A stretch of DNA of 64,000 bases from Isoetes taiwanensis (Eukaryota; Streptophyta; Lycopodiopsida; Isoetales; Isoetaceae): the NCBI GenBank assembly GCA_021234155.1, contig JAJEKV010000005.1, positions 22,767,584 to 22,831,583 on the forward strand, written 5' to 3'. The position numbers and the translations under genes were made by a program. The notes beneath the pieces are model-generated. The model did no database searches and was not told the DNA's origin. It worked only from the letters and a program-made list of their open reading frames with translations. Shown one piece after another: positions 19,628-31,994 of this stretch. Positions within the stretch are counted from its first letter, which is position 1. Each line of letters begins with the position of its first letter.

Positions 19628-21469
19628 TGCTATTGGCAAATATGCCCTAAATGCAAAATAAAGGGTCATTTTGGTAGAGAGTGTCTAGTTTGTACTTTTT
19701 GCAAGGAGATTGGTCATACTGATCTTAGGTGTTCTGTCAAAGAGTATTTTGCCAAGCAAGAGAGAGAGAAAAAATCTGAGGCAACTCCCCATGTAAGGTT
19801 TGCTGAATCCACTAGTTCTATAAGGTTTGTGCAGGCTACAGAGATGCCAAAGACTGAGGAAGTAATGGTGGTACAAACCAGAAGCATGGGGGAGGTCCAT
19901 AGACCTGCTGAGCCTAATAAACTTGTTCCAGAGCATTCAAGGCAGTCAACATTGCCACCACCCTCTGTTATAGAAGTTCCTCCCCAAGAAACAGCTCCAC
20001 CTCCCCAACAAAAGTATGGTAAGAGAGATCAAGATCTTGATGAGTTAGATGTTTTATTGAAAAATTCCAAAGTAAGTGTGGATTTATTTACCTTGTTAAA
20101 GATTGCACCTGGTTATAGGAAAAAGTTATTGCAACAAACTACTTTTAGTGAGGCAGTGGCTTGTGTAGGTGTTGCAAATGCTACTAATCTTATTTTGGCT
20201 CAAAATGAGGAAGATCCAGGTGCATTTATGTGTTCAGCTACTCTAGGAGGTTATTCCTTTTCTAATGTGTTGCTGGATGGTGGCTCACCTCTAAATATCA
20301 TGCCTTATCATGTTATGAAAAAATGTGGGCTCGAGATAGATAAAAGATCATCTGTTTTGTTAAAATCCTTTTCTAATGCTAAAATAGTACCAGTTGGTAT
20401 TGTGTCCAAAGTTCCTGTTAACACTGAAGGCATTGTTGTAGCTGCCAACTTTGTTGTTGTTGCTTTTGAGGATTTGGGAGAAGATGCAGATATATATGAT
20501 CTCTTGCTAGGGAGAAGGTGGATGGCCACAGTTGATGCTAGGCCAATCTGGTCTGAAGGGAGGTGCACCATTTCAAATGGTACTCAAGTGGCCACAATCT
20601 ACAACCAGGATGGTTCTTATGGCTTCAAGGAAAAGGTACACTTTATTAAAGAAATGCTTATAGAAGAGCCTCTAGGATCTTATAGTCTAGCAACCCCTAG
20701 CACAAAGAAAATTGAGCTGATCCCCTTGATTAGGGAGTGTGCACTACCTTCTGAGAATGGTAAAGAAGGGTGTTTATGGTTTGATGGAGGGATTTCAAAG
20801 AAATTAAATGTAGCTTCATCTGCTGCTATACTAAAGGATACTTCCAGTAAACTCTTGGCTAAAGTAGAAAGGATTTTTCCTCAAATAACTTCCAATGTAG
20901 CAGAGTATAAAGCTTTGATTACAGGTCTCCAAGAAGCTAAGGCTATGGACATTTCAGTCATCCTCATTTATGGAGATTCTCAATTGGTTTGCAGACAGGT
21001 TAGTGGTGAATATCAGACCAAGAATGCTGACATGGAGTCTCTGAGAAACCAGGTAATGGGAATGCTTGCTCACTTTACTTCCTGGAAAATTACTCATATC
21101 CCAAGGGAGCAGAATTGGGAAGCTGATGCTTTGTGCAGAGATACCTTAATGACATACCTATCTGAAGGAGCTATACCAGAGGAAGATCTTGATGAGGACG
21201 AGGCTAAAGAATTTTGCTCTATATTAGTCATAAATGCATCACAAGAGGAAGCAACCAATGAAGTCATTATCAATAAACATGGCCAGCAAAGAACTCTGTT
21301 TGTGGGAGATCTCTTGATACACAAAACAAGGAAGAGATTACCAAATTCTTTGAAGAAAGAAGTGATGTGTTTGCTTGGGATTATTCTGAACTCATTGGTA
21401 TCAAGGAAGAGGTATGTCAGTTTGAAATCAAAATTAAGGAAGGTTGTAAACCTGTTTTCCAGAAGTTAA
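19628..21469 (+). pseudogene. Outer element: gag zinc knuckles, protease and extra RNase H
   Basis: The frame is open from 19628. Two CCHC knuckles come first, CPKCKIKGHFGREC and CTFCKEIGHTDLRC, the end of the interrupted gag. The aspartic protease active site is DGG in VLLDGGSPLNIMP (Asp at residue 150 counting from 19829) with DLLLGRRWM as the closing motif. A complete RNase H follows at residues 316-440: FDGG (Asp319), AEYKAL (Glu359), GDSQLV (Asp383) and NWEADAL (Asp433). This is the archaeal-like type known as a second RNase H in Tat elements, where as far as I recall it follows RT; here it precedes RT. The frame is lost near 21325. Confidence 0.9.
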
Positions 21470-22135
21470 GAAGGATCAATGCTTCACTTTTAGATCTAAT
21501 TAAAGATGAGTTGCATAAGATGTTGGATGCAGGTGTTATTGTGGAGATTATTAATCCTAAATGGGTGTCATGCATTGTTCCAGTGGAAAAAAAAGAATGG
21601 TGCTTTGAGAATCTGTATAGATTATCGAGACCTGAACAAAGCCACCATAAAAGATTGTTATCCTTTGCCTTTTCTAGAGGAAATTCTATATGTTGTTGCA
21701 GGGAAAGACATGTACTCATTTTTGGATGGTTTTTCAGGGTTTAATCAGATCAGTATCAAAGAGGAGGATCAGCCAAAGACTTCATTTATCACTCCCAGGG
21801 GTACATATGCTATGAAAAGAATGCCATTTGGCTTGATGAATGCCCCAGCTACTTTCCAAAGGGCAATGAATATTATTTTCAAAACCATGTCTGCTGAAGA
21901 GTTTAGGGTGTATCTAGATGACCTTTGTCTGGGTTCTCACTCTACTAATCATGTGGAATTACTTGCAAAAATTTGCTCTTTATGCGGGAGTTCAGGAGTT
22001 AATCTAAATCCAAAAAAGTGCATCTTTTTTGCATCAAAAGGACAGCTTTTAGGACATGAAGTATCCAACCAAGGTATTCAAGTTGCTCAAGATAAGATTG
22101 AAGCCCTCAAAAAGCTAGCACCCCCAAGAATTTAA
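21325..22135 (+). pseudogene. Reverse transcriptase of outer element
   Basis: The start reads EEITKFFEERSDVFAWDYSE just after the frameshift near 21325, then CKPVFQKLRRIN. A run of eight A (about 21587-21594) marks a further shift into GALRICIDYRDLNKATIKD. The polymerase core has FLDGFSGFNQI (first Asp), RMPFGLMNAPATFQRAM, and FRVYLDDLCLGS with the YLDD centre. LLGHEVSNQGIQV follows. It is broken by two frameshifts and a stop at 22135. Confidence 0.9.
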
Positions 22136-22767
22136 AGCAGGTTAAGAGCTTTATTGGTATAACAAGTTTCCTTAGAATGTATATTCCAAATTTTGCTCAT
22201 ATCTTGAGTCCCATTTCTAAGTTGACCAGGGTAGGTAAATTTTCTAAGTCTGAAAGCAAGCACATACCTATCACATGGACTTCAGAATGCCAAGAGGCTT
22301 TTGACTTTCTCATTTCATCCATATGTGAAGCTACTCTTTTGAAAAAACCAGATCTGAGCATGCCATTTGAAGTTTATATCACTGTTACTAAAAAGGCCAT
22401 AGGTTTAGCCATTTTGCAGGATAAGCATACCATAGTTTTTGCAAGCAAACAATGGTCTGCTCTTGAAGAAAGATACACCAGAATAGAAAAAAGTGCTGCT
22501 GCTCTCATGTTTCTTATTAATAGACAAGGACATTTGCTTCTGAAAAGCCAAGTCCAAGTCGACATGAAGCAAAACCCAATAGGTTTGCTATTTGGTAAGG
22601 CAACTAATAAACCAAAGATCCAGAGATGGGCTTGTAAGTTGCAAAGTTATGATATTTCTGTAAAAGAGTTGCATTTGGCACGAAATCCTAGCCTCTACTT
22701 GCCTTACATATTTTTTGACCATGAAGATGAATTGGATACTACTGACACCTTGCAGTGGCACATTTAG
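22136..22767 (+). pseudogene. Degenerate RT-linked RNase H of outer element
   Basis: The connection domain (RSFIGITSFLRMYIPNFA, then FDFLISSICEATLLKKPD) is followed by the normal RT-linked RNase H position. Where active enzymes have TDAS the sequence reads ITVTKKAIGLAIL, so the first catalytic Asp is gone; YTRIEKSAAAL keeps the Glu. This agrees with the extra RNase H in the same element having taken over the activity, as proposed for Tat-type elements. Confidence 0.8.
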
Positions 22768-24080
22768 AGGTAACTCAAGGAGATCAAACCAAGGGAGGAT
22801 GGCAGCAACCTATTAGAGATTTTTTACAATATGGGATCATCTCTCCAAGCCTCACCCCAAGTCAGAAAAGGAGATTCAAGGACAAGTGCAGACAATTCAA
22901 GTTGATAGACAATGTCTTGTGCAAAGTTAACCGAGATGGAATCTTGTTGAGATGTGTAAATGAAGATGAGTCTGCCTTGATTATCAGGGAGATGCATAAA
23001 GGTATCTGTGGATGACATTTTGCTGGGGATACCACTGCAAAAAATATTCTCAGGTCTGGATATTATTGGCCTACTGTTTTTAGAGATTGCTATGAGATCA
23101 TAAAAACTTGCCATCAATGTCAGATTTTTAGCAAAGGAATTTTATTGCCAGCTGCCTTGAATCCTATTATATCTCCAGGACCTTTTCAAATTTGGGGGCT
23201 AGATTATATTGGCCCCATTAATCCTTCTTCTACAAGTCAACATCAACATATTATTGTGGCTACAGATTATTTTACTAAATGGGAAGAAGCCATACCTTTG
23301 AGGCAGGCCAATGCCTTCACAACTGCAAGGTTTTTACATGAATATGTTTGTTCTAGGTTTGGTATTCCTTTCCAGTTACATTCTGATAGAGGTACCCCTT
23401 TTGTTAATGAAGTCATTGCTAACTTGTTGAGCATTTTGAAGGTCAAGCATACCAAAAGCTCTTCATACTATCCTCAGGGTAATGGACAAGCTGAAGCCAC
23501 TAACAAAGTGTTGAAAAATATTCTGCAGACGACAGTTGAGGTTAACAAGAGGGATTGGCATGTCAAAATAGTGGATGCACTTTGGGCTTATAGAGTCACT
23601 ATCAAAATAGCTACAAATCACACACCTTTCAATTTGTTCTATGGCATAGAGGCAATTTTACCAGTAGAACTTGAGTTACCTTCCTTGAGATTAGCTCATA
23701 AATTGTGCTTACCTTTTGAACATGCCTTGCAGGAAAGATTGGATGCCTTGTTACATCTAGATGAGTATAGAATGGAGGCTGAGAACACTAATTTGCTGAA
23801 AAAGGCTAAAGATCTGGCTGCATTCAAGGCTGCACACAAAATACAAGGTACTTTTAGGAAGGGAGAGCTTGTCCTCAAATGGAATAAGTCAAAGGAAGAT
23901 TCAGCTGGCAAATTTAATAATATTTGGGAAGGACCCTTTCTAGTGCTAGAATCTGCAGGTACCAACTCTTATTGGTTACAAGAGGTTGCTTCAGGAATGC
24001 CATTGCCAAACCCTGTCAATATCCTGCATTTGAAAAGGTATTGGGACCAGCATGCTTGCTTGTCCCTCTTTTTACATTAA
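22768..24080 (+). pseudogene. Integrase of outer element
   Basis: The N-terminal zinc domain runs from about 22940 (IIREMHKGICG, a stop at 23013-23015, then HFAGDTTAKNIL and CHQC). The core from 23145 has GLDYIGP (Asp20), HSDRGTPF (Asp81) and GQAEATN (Glu117), which gives DD35E spacing. NHTPFNLFYGIEAILPVEL is the usual block after the core, and the C-terminal part has RKGELVLKWNKS and WEGPFLVLE. No chromodomain follows; the stop is at 24078-24080. The TGA in the zinc domain disables it. Confidence 0.9.
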
Positions 24081-24830
24081 AAAGCTTAAAGTTCTACAGT
24101 AGGTTTAGAGTAGTTAGATCAATTTGACTTTTGAGCACATTACTCTAATAAGTTGGTTTTATGTTTATAGGATGGTCTGACCAGACAACAGTACAAATGA
24201 TCCCAAGAAAAGGATTGTTACTAATGATTACCAAGTGTCATATGCAGGAGCATCCTTCTTCCATCTTTATTCATCTGCCTCAAAGCATTCCTACCATCCA
24301 TTCAGCCTTCTACTCTTTTTCCATACCTTAACAACACTCTGCAAAATCATCTTCACCATCATAGCAAATTTGCAAGAATTTGAGACTAATTAGTTTGTGT
24401 GTTTCCATGACAGATGCACTCTTCCTCCATTTTTTCATCTGTCATAAGTAGCCCTACCTTCCATTTAAACTTCTTATTCTTGTTTTCATTCCCAAGAGAA
24501 GAAAAGCACTCTGCAATTCATCTTTACCACCATAGAGACATGCATTTTTTTGTTTTGGCGAGATCTCAATACTTGCACACTCACTTCATCTCCATTCCAT
24601 CACCACCCTGTCATGTTCACACTCACTCTTGCCTTTTTTCACTCACCATGCTCCACTCACATCATTCCATCACCACATTCACACTCATTCCATCAGCATT
24701 TGCACTTTACACTTTAATTTTATCATGTTCCCACTTATACACCTTGGCACAAAGTTGAAGACCCCTCTAAGTTATTCACTTTTGACATCACATGGCTGAG
24801 GGGACCAGCCTTTTTCTTGTTTTGGCGAGA
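24081..24830. other. 3' non-coding region of outer element
   Basis: Non-coding and pyrimidine-rich, with many CATTCCATCACCAC-like words around 24590-24700. TTGTTTTGGCGAGAT occurs twice (about 24549 and 24817), the second ending at the 3' LTR. No clear long purine tract precedes the LTR. Confidence 0.55.
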
Positions 24831-25806
24831 TGTTGCCCCCAAAGGGGCAACATGCTAATTGTGATCTATGCATTCAAACTAGGTCAAAGTTTGGAAGATC
24901 TTGGTATTCAATATTGATATGGAGGTCGAAGGATGTTCACTTCTCAGGTCAACAATAGCTCAAGTTAAAAGTTCACAAGAGGTATTTTATTTAGGGTCAA
25001 ATGCTTAGTCAAGATTATACTCTAGAAGAACCTGGGTTATGAAGTTTGGAAGACATCTTTTGAAGTTTGGAAGATAAGAGTTTGGAAGACTCCTATATAC
25101 ATGGTACCAAATTATGATTCTCTCCTCTTTCCCACCTCTATATCCATGTCTCATTCCCATTCCCTTTTATTTAACCATTGTGCCACTTTTCTACTATATT
25201 TTCCAAATCTGCCTATCTCAAATACTTGTCTAGCCATATTTTCCTTTTCTTTGCACACCCTCATGGGACCCCATTGTTCTAGCCTTTCTCATGCCATATT
25301 TCCTCACCTTGGTGACCATCATTCATTTTCCTTCTCCTACCTTTGCACCTCATGGCATGTCCCTACTCAAGACCTAAAAATGCCCTAGAATATTCTATGA
25401 TTCCATCCCAAGTATGCAAAAGTTCCATAGCCTCAAAAAATTCCAAGTATTCCTTGCTTTTTCCTATAGAGACCTTTAGAACCATGCTTGAGAATTTCAA
25501 AAATGCCAAAATACGGCATATTCTGAAGATATACCCATAAAAATACGGAATCATATCGCGCCATTTTCACGAAAATATGCTCGAGAACCCTAAATCTGAG
25601 TTTTTGGCTCGAATCATGCCGGATTTGGTTCCATAGACCTCGCAACCTACCTAATCTTACCTTCCCGCCCTCTAAGAATTGAATGAACCCTAAGAATGAG
25701 GAATCATTGAAAACTAAACTATATACAGGAGATTCGACAGGAGTACTTTTTCGAAGGCCCAGAAGCGCTCAAACCTTACAGTGATCATTGCTAAGCAGGA
25801 CTTGAA
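24831..25806 (+). repeat. 3' LTR of outer element
   Basis: It starts TGTTGCCCCCAAAGGGGCAAC and aligns with 3006-3985 to the shared GGACTTGAA. Differences include a small insertion near 25040 and a 17-base loss near 25687. It is more diverged from its partner than the nested LTRs are from each other, in line with an older insertion. Confidence 0.85.
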
Positions 25807-26058
25807 AACCATCATTCAATTAAATTGGGATTATGTCTTAATTTTGGGATAAATTTTATATTGCACTTTTTTAGTAACTTTGATAAACTCACCTTTTTAG
25901 TAACTTTGTTGCCCTTAGACTAGAATAGACGTTAACATATAATCACACACGGGAATATAAATTCACACCTTAACTTCAAATTACAAAATCATATATCATG
26001 GAACTCAAGTAGTACACAACTTTTATTAACTGTAGAAAAGATACATAGTAACTGTTTT

Positions 26059-28914
26059 TTATTTTTCCACTAGCATCCCCAAGGATATGAGAACCTTATT
26101 CCTTACATCCTGAGGTATTGTAACTCTCGCTGTTTTACTAGGAATAGTTTTTGGAGTCCACGAGTACAATACGGTTTCAATGTCTAGCCAAAGATCAGGA
26201 TCACTTGGATTTCTCCTCCACCTCTTTGTCCAACAATCTGAATATCTTTCTTTATCGGTGACATTACTCAACTGATGTAACTGGACACCACCATTCCACG
26301 CGCACCTTTTTGAAGTTAACATCACCTTCTTCTTTGCAAATATCCGAGATAGTGTATCCCAACCATACTGGATAGGTCTCTAGATCTGCTGGTTTTACTA
26401 CTACAAATTGGTGGCACTCCACGTCAGTAGAAGATTCATAACAATCCATGCCTAAATATTTTGGCCTATCCTTCTTAGGACCAACATAGTGTTTATCAGA
26501 TTGAGGAGGAGCATATGCCTTCACAATGCTACTAATGGTACCATCATCTTCGTCAGCAACCAGCTAATGTTTTCCACTTACTTTTAGGGAACCACCCTTC
26601 TAGCAGCTCTTCTAAGGATGTGTCTACCTCATCCAACAAGTTGATCACCTTCTTCCAATAATCTATCAATGCACGATTAGTGTCATCTGAATTAGTTTGC
26701 CAATGCTTGATGTAGTCATTGATGCCATCCGTAGTCAAGCCCAATTGCTTGACTTCTTCAGTTGGTTTTAGAGCTTTTGGTTGACCAGGAGGTATCATAG
26801 GCTTGCCATTTGCATCCCTGCGCCAAATTTCTGCCCCATTGCATGATTGGAATCCCTTCTCTCACCCAAAAAGTGAATTGAAGAGGTCTAGAATGACCTT
26901 TCATGTCGAGAGCATAACCATCCACAAAACTCTTCCAATCAGGCACTTCTTCTATGATAGATCCTATAGGAGATGGATTTGTACATCCATGAAATATTTC
27001 CAATAGCCTGGGAAAATTGGTAACTGTCTGCTGTCTCAATACATGACTATATTTTCCAAACAATGCATCCACATCCTCATGAGTATGTCCGGGCATTAGG
27101 AACCCCAAATTGACTCTTTCAAAAATACCCACAGCTGTTAAGTAGGATAGGAAAGAAAACATCCACCTGTTCTTATTTTAACCAAAGACAATTATCTAGT
27201 TGCAAGAGGAGCTTTCTAGGGGCATCTCGAGGTTTAGCACGAGATGTTGAAGCTCCAACATGTTCATTAGGTCCATTCCTCCTAAATCTTGCCTTGCTAA
27301 ACTTTTCAATACTATTAGGGGTTCCATCCAACAATGCACTATGTAGTGCCTGGCTAGCTGTAGGATCTTGTAGGTGACCATTGTAACCCTTCTCATAGTT
27401 TCTTAAACACCTCATGATACTCCCAATGTGAAAATCTGGACCATCACTCCACAACTCTAAACTGAAATGGCCATAATAGGTCTGAGACTCCCCATGCAAT
27501 ATTGCCCCAGTCATTGAAATCTGCAAAGGGTATGATCTTCCACATGACTTAGGAATATACTTGAATTGTGGAAGACAAGTCTTCTGTTGGTCCATTTTAT
27601 CATGTATAATACATAGATAGTTATTAGGTTCCATTGCAGATAAGGTCCTCCACATCCAATAAGTTGATCTACATGATAGTTGATCCGCTCATATGGTCCT
27701 TCATATGTTCCCTTATCTTTGCCCTTAGACTTGGTTGCACAGTCTTATCTAGTGTCTCCTTCACTTAACACATAAATTGCACTTGGCAAAGTTGTTTTGA
27801 AGTTGCTATGGTCACATGCTTGAAATGCTTATTCCATAGCCTACTAAAAAAGCTGGCTGGGATATAGAGGCCACTCCAAGTTCCCCGCTTAATGCATTTA
27901 TTTCCTCTAATATGCTCTTAAATTTACAATGGGAGGGCAATCTCTTTTCAACAATAACTCTACCCTGTTCATCCTTCTTACTCTTATGTGGCATGTTTTC
28001 TGCATTGAAATCCACATATCTTTCAAATATTTCCTTTGCAGCTATAGTTCTTGAGGTAGGCCTTACCAGGCCAGTGTTCCCATGCAATGCAATTTTACTA
28101 CCATTTTCATGTCTCTTTTGCCAGTTGTGCCAAGAAGAGGTTGGAATTCCATGTATAGCCATCCATGCTTTTGAACATATCCACTTTCCATTCAATGGGA
28201 ATCTTTTCTTCTTTGATCTTTCATCCTGAATTGCATAGCCAAATATGGTGTACATGAAATTCCTCCTGCTATCACACTTATGTTCCTGATATGTAGCTCT
28301 TGCTGCCACCATCTCCTCTATTGTGAACATTCTAATACAGGAGGCCCAACAACATTCACTTCCTCTAACCTTCATCAAGGCTTCAGGAGAACAATCATAA
28401 TCTGACTTGCATCTTTTGGTGGGATAATGTTTGAAAGTTGGAAGTGGCCTCTTGCTACACTGTGTGAACATTATTGACAATGGTTCTACATCTATAGGAA
28501 ACGTGTAGTTCCCCTCCAGTTGAATACTGTCCCTAGGCCATGCAACAATAGTTGGAACCTCTAGTTGCTTCACACAAGCAAGGCATTCTTGTTTGCCTGA
28601 ACCCTTTTCCTTCCAATTGTCATATAATTTTGAGATTACCTCACCTAACATGTCCTCCCCTAATCTTTCATCATTCACTGCATTGATAGGATCTGCTAGA
28701 ACAATAATCCCTTCTCCCTCGCCTCTCATTTGCATGCATGCGGGATCTTGACCTTTTTGTTTTTCCAATCGAATTCGGTATAAAGTACAATTTCCTTTCC
28801 TTTGGCATCATCCTTTTCATTTGAGGTCTTTTCCTTTCCTTTGCCATCATCTTTGTCATCCTTGCCTTGATCACCATCATTGGGGGCCTTGGGGGATTTA
28901 GCATTTTGCACCAT
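26059..28914 (-). pseudogene. DUF7869-type (RNase-H-fold, transposon-associated) protein gene, broken
   Basis: Minus-strand coding can be followed from ATG 28914 to a stop at 26059 through several frames. It starts with a Lys/Asp-rich segment, shifts near 28750, then a 318-residue frame (28768-27812) contains WICSKAWMAIHGIPTSSWHNW and a Cys-rich stretch. The next part (27655-27173) has CIIHDKMDQQKT and LLLQLDNC. After a shift at about 27165, KNRWMFSFLSYLTAVGIF and GFLMPGHTHEDVDALFGKY follow. The D…LxxDN…GHTHEDxDxLF pattern is the one I associate with DUF7869 proteins, a widespread family in repeat-rich genomes, often thought transposon-derived. Function unknown. Further pieces are 26798-26553 and 26524-26059. 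Whether the frame changes are introns or damage is unclear; no clear GT-AG pairs were found. Confidence 0.65.
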
Positions 28915-30720
28915 TGGCCAGGCAGGCTTTCGCCCAGCTCACTCCACGACCGACCATATCTTCACTTTGAGAGTGTTGATGGAGGCAAGCCGCAATGCGC
29001 GACAGGACTTGTATTGCTGCTTTGTAGATTTTAAGACTGCATATGATACCGTCCCCAGAGACATGCTGTGGCAGAGGTTGCAAGAATTGCGAGTTCCACA
29101 GGAGTTGCAGAATGTGGTGCACCAGCTTTATGATGGGATTTATGCTGCGCTGCCTTATGAAGATCGGCGGGTAGCTAGCACTATGGGAGTTAAGCAGGGC
29201 TGCCCGTTGTCTCCAACGCTTTTTGGGTTGTACATTGATAGCTTGAGACGCGTGGATACAAAGACCATGGGGAGCCGGGGTGCAATTATCTCGATGCGAC
29301 CTCGTGGGCCAGTTACTATATGCGGATGATGTAGCTTTGCTAGCCCACACGGCCAGCAGTATGCAGCGAAGATTTGGATGCCCTCGATGGGTTCTGTGGG
29401 GCAACGGAATGACAAAGAACTTGCACAAAACTAAGCTTCTTGCGATCCTGTCTCCGCAACACCCTATCCCGGAGTTATATTACGGGGGGGGGAAGTGGAG
29501 ATGGTGCGGAGCTTCAAGTATCACGGGAATTGATTTCACTACTAACATCTTTGTGGGATGAGTGTGTGGAGAGGGAGAGCCGGTCAGGTTTGGAAGGCTT
29601 TATATGCAGATGCAAAACGCCGTGTTGCCGGATAGATCTCTCGCGGATTGGGCGAGGAGAGCACACCGCTTAGAGCTTTGGTCGGCCGGGTCTTTGCTAT
29701 ATGGGGTGGAGGTTTGGGGCCCAAAGAAGCTAGCAAAAATACATGGGATAGGTTGGAAAGGGTGCAGAAAGCTTTCTTGACATATAGCTTGGGAGTGAAG
29801 GACACCGTACCGTATCAGATTTTGTTGTATGAGACGGGGTTCTGGCCTTTACAGCATTCTGCTATGCGCAGGCATCTTACTTGCTTCCATAAGGTGGATG
29901 GGATGGATGAGCATCGCTTGCCCCCACAGGCTGTGTTGTTAACGGAGGGCCCCCAGCGGCTGAAGAGGGTATGGCACGAGCACTGTAAGGGATGGTTTAG
30001 GAGGTGGTCTATGGATTACCAACAGATGGTGGCACTGGCAGATTCTGATGCGCAGAATGGGCAATTGGATGCGGGCTATGCTGCCACCCTGTGGGATGCC
30101 TCTACTCTTGCAAAGCCCAAGACAGAGCACTATCACGCTCAGATTAATCCCGGCCTTGAGCATGGACCCCATCCGGTGCCGAAAGCACACATCTCAGTGA
30201 AGAAACGGAGAGCTATTGCTGCCATAAGGACGGGTTCCCATTACCTCAGAATTGAAACAGGTCGCTGGGGGTTGAATGGCGGGCACGGGATCCCCAGGGA
30301 GGAAAGGATATGTCAGTGTTGTGAGATGCACGTGATAGAGGATGAGCACCATGCCCTCCAGATGATGCCCAAAGATATGCCCATGTCCGGCGCAAAGGCA
30401 CACCGATCTTAGATGCTCGACACACCGCTACATCGCCACTTGCATCACCTATGGTAGCGCGGCTGGGAGCTTACATCCTGCAGATTTCGGCTGTCAGACT
30501 TGCTCTTCTGGGGCATGGTATTTGAGAGCCTACTGCTAGGGTTTTTCCTCCCAAGTGGGGGTTTTTTCATCCCGGTAGTAGGGTTCTACTGTACAGTTAC
30601 ATTGTTTGTTTTTGGTGTTGGGGTTTTTGGCTTTTTTGCCTGTTCTCTGCATGTACCGTCTCATAGGCCTTTGGCCTCCGTGGACGTTAAAATAAACTTC
30701 CTTCCTTCCTTCCTTCCTAA
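28915..30720 (+). mobile_element. 5'-truncated LINE (non-LTR retrotransposon)
   Basis: It begins inside the RT domain with QAGFRPAHSTTDHIFTLRVL, then FVDFKTAYDTVPRDMLW (first catalytic Asp) and KQGCPLSPTLFGLYIDSL. One shift leads to LLYADDVALLAHT with the YADD centre (about 29310-29340). Further shifts lead to the thumb and C-terminal region, read best at 29648-30412 (NTWDRLERVQKAFLTY, LLYETGFWPL), ending in a Cys/His motif CQCCEMHVIEDEHH. The 3' untranslated part ends at (TTCC)n at 30697-30716 instead of poly(A). The endonuclease and ORF1 are absent, which is usual for 5'-truncated LINEs. It abuts the start of the gene at 26059-28914. Confidence 0.85.
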
Positions 30721-31984
30721 AATGCATAAAAACCTATAGTAAGTTAGCATATCCAAATAACATCTCCCTAACATGTTCTTAAATGAAAGTTAACCTTAAT
30801 AATAACCTTAATAACCTATAATAACTTAATCTATAATAGTAATAAGTTAACCTATAATAGGTTAGCACTTTTAAGGTTAGAAGTTTTAAGGTTAAAACTT
30901 CAAACCTTCAATAAATATAACCTTAAAACTTCTAAAACTTAAAACTTCTAAATTCAAATTCATAAACTTTTAAACTTATAACCTTATTTATGAACTTAAA
31001 AATATTAACCTTAACTAATAACCTTAACTTATAAACCTTAAAACTATTAACTTTAACTTATTAACCTTAACTTATAACCTTAAAACTATTAACCTTAACT
31101 TATAACCTTAAAACTATTAACCTTAAATCTTATAACTTATAACCCTTGCAATAAATTTTTGCGGCAGTTATTATGGCACGGTACGAATTTTTTAAAGCAG
31201 TTATTATTTCCAGTTTACAATCCCTTTCGAACTTTTCCAAATTTTTCGCCTCTCTTCAACTTACGTGCTTTTCGATCTTCTTTCTCACTGGCTTTTTCGC
31301 GCTTTCGGCAACCGGGTTTTTTTATCATGCGCTTTCGACCTATCCGCGGGACGACCTATCCGCTTTTCTGTGAACTATCTATCTGCTTCAATCTGGCTAT
31401 TTAGGCGCTTCAATCTGCTTCAATCCCAATTCTATCCGCTTCTCGGCTTCTATCCAGATTGTGTTCTTATTTTTCGGCTTCTATCCGCTTTAAACTCGGG
31501 CTTCTATATGCTTTAAACTTCGGCTTTTCGAGCTTTTCGGCTTCTACAATCATCTGCTTTAGGGTTTTCGGCTCAAAGGTTTGTAGGCTTTTTTGGCTTT
31601 TTTGGTTTTTCGGCTCTCTACAATCTCTCTGACTTTGAATAACTTTGGTTTTTTGTGTTAAAGCTTCTCGGCTTCTCAAATCAAATCAACTTTGGTTTTC
31701 GATCTTTTGGTTTCGGCTCGAAGGCAAAGGCTCAATTCTCGGGTACAGAACACAAATAGGTTAGTATTTCCTGTTATTTACATAAAGTATTTTACATAAA
31801 GCATGTTATTTACTTTTACATGCATCAGTCCTAAACTGCCCTACCACCTTCATATATAGATCCTGCTCTATGATCTTGTTCTGTGATCTTGCCTATATGA
31901 TCTGCTCTTATTCTATTTCACTAGCTCTTCCTCTATCTGTTCTAATTAATGATCTAAAATAATGAAGTAAATAATGATCTATGA
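30721..31984. other. Low-complexity AT-rich and CGGCTT-rich sequence
   Basis: About 30740-31150 is built from TAACCTTA/TTAACCTTAA words. About 31300-31740 repeats TCGGCTTCTATCCGCTT-like words. About 31830-31980 has TCTGCTCTATGATC words that grade into the next repeat. No gene is visible; small open frames here follow the repeats. Confidence 0.6.
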
Positions 31985-31994
31985 TCTATCTGCT

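Larger units (their letters stand above)
3006..25806 (+). mobile_element. Outer Ty3/gypsy LTR retrotransposon, interrupted by a nested element
   Basis: Two direct repeats of nearly 1 kb (3006-3985 and 24831-25806) bracket gag, protease, RNase H, RT and integrase coding sequence, all on the plus strand. The pol order places integrase after RT, which makes it Ty3/gypsy. Without the 13.8-kb nested insertion and one copy of its target duplication the element is about 9 kb. An extra RNase H of the AEYKAL/DSQLV kind and a degenerate RT-linked RNase H recall the Tat lineage, but here the extra RNase H lies before RT. Several frameshifts and a stop in integrase show that this copy is dead. The flanks AATCA (3001-3005) and AACCA (25807 onward, reading from the last shared A) are a one-mismatch candidate target duplication. 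No standard Met-tRNA primer site was found after the 5' LTR. Confidence 0.85.
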
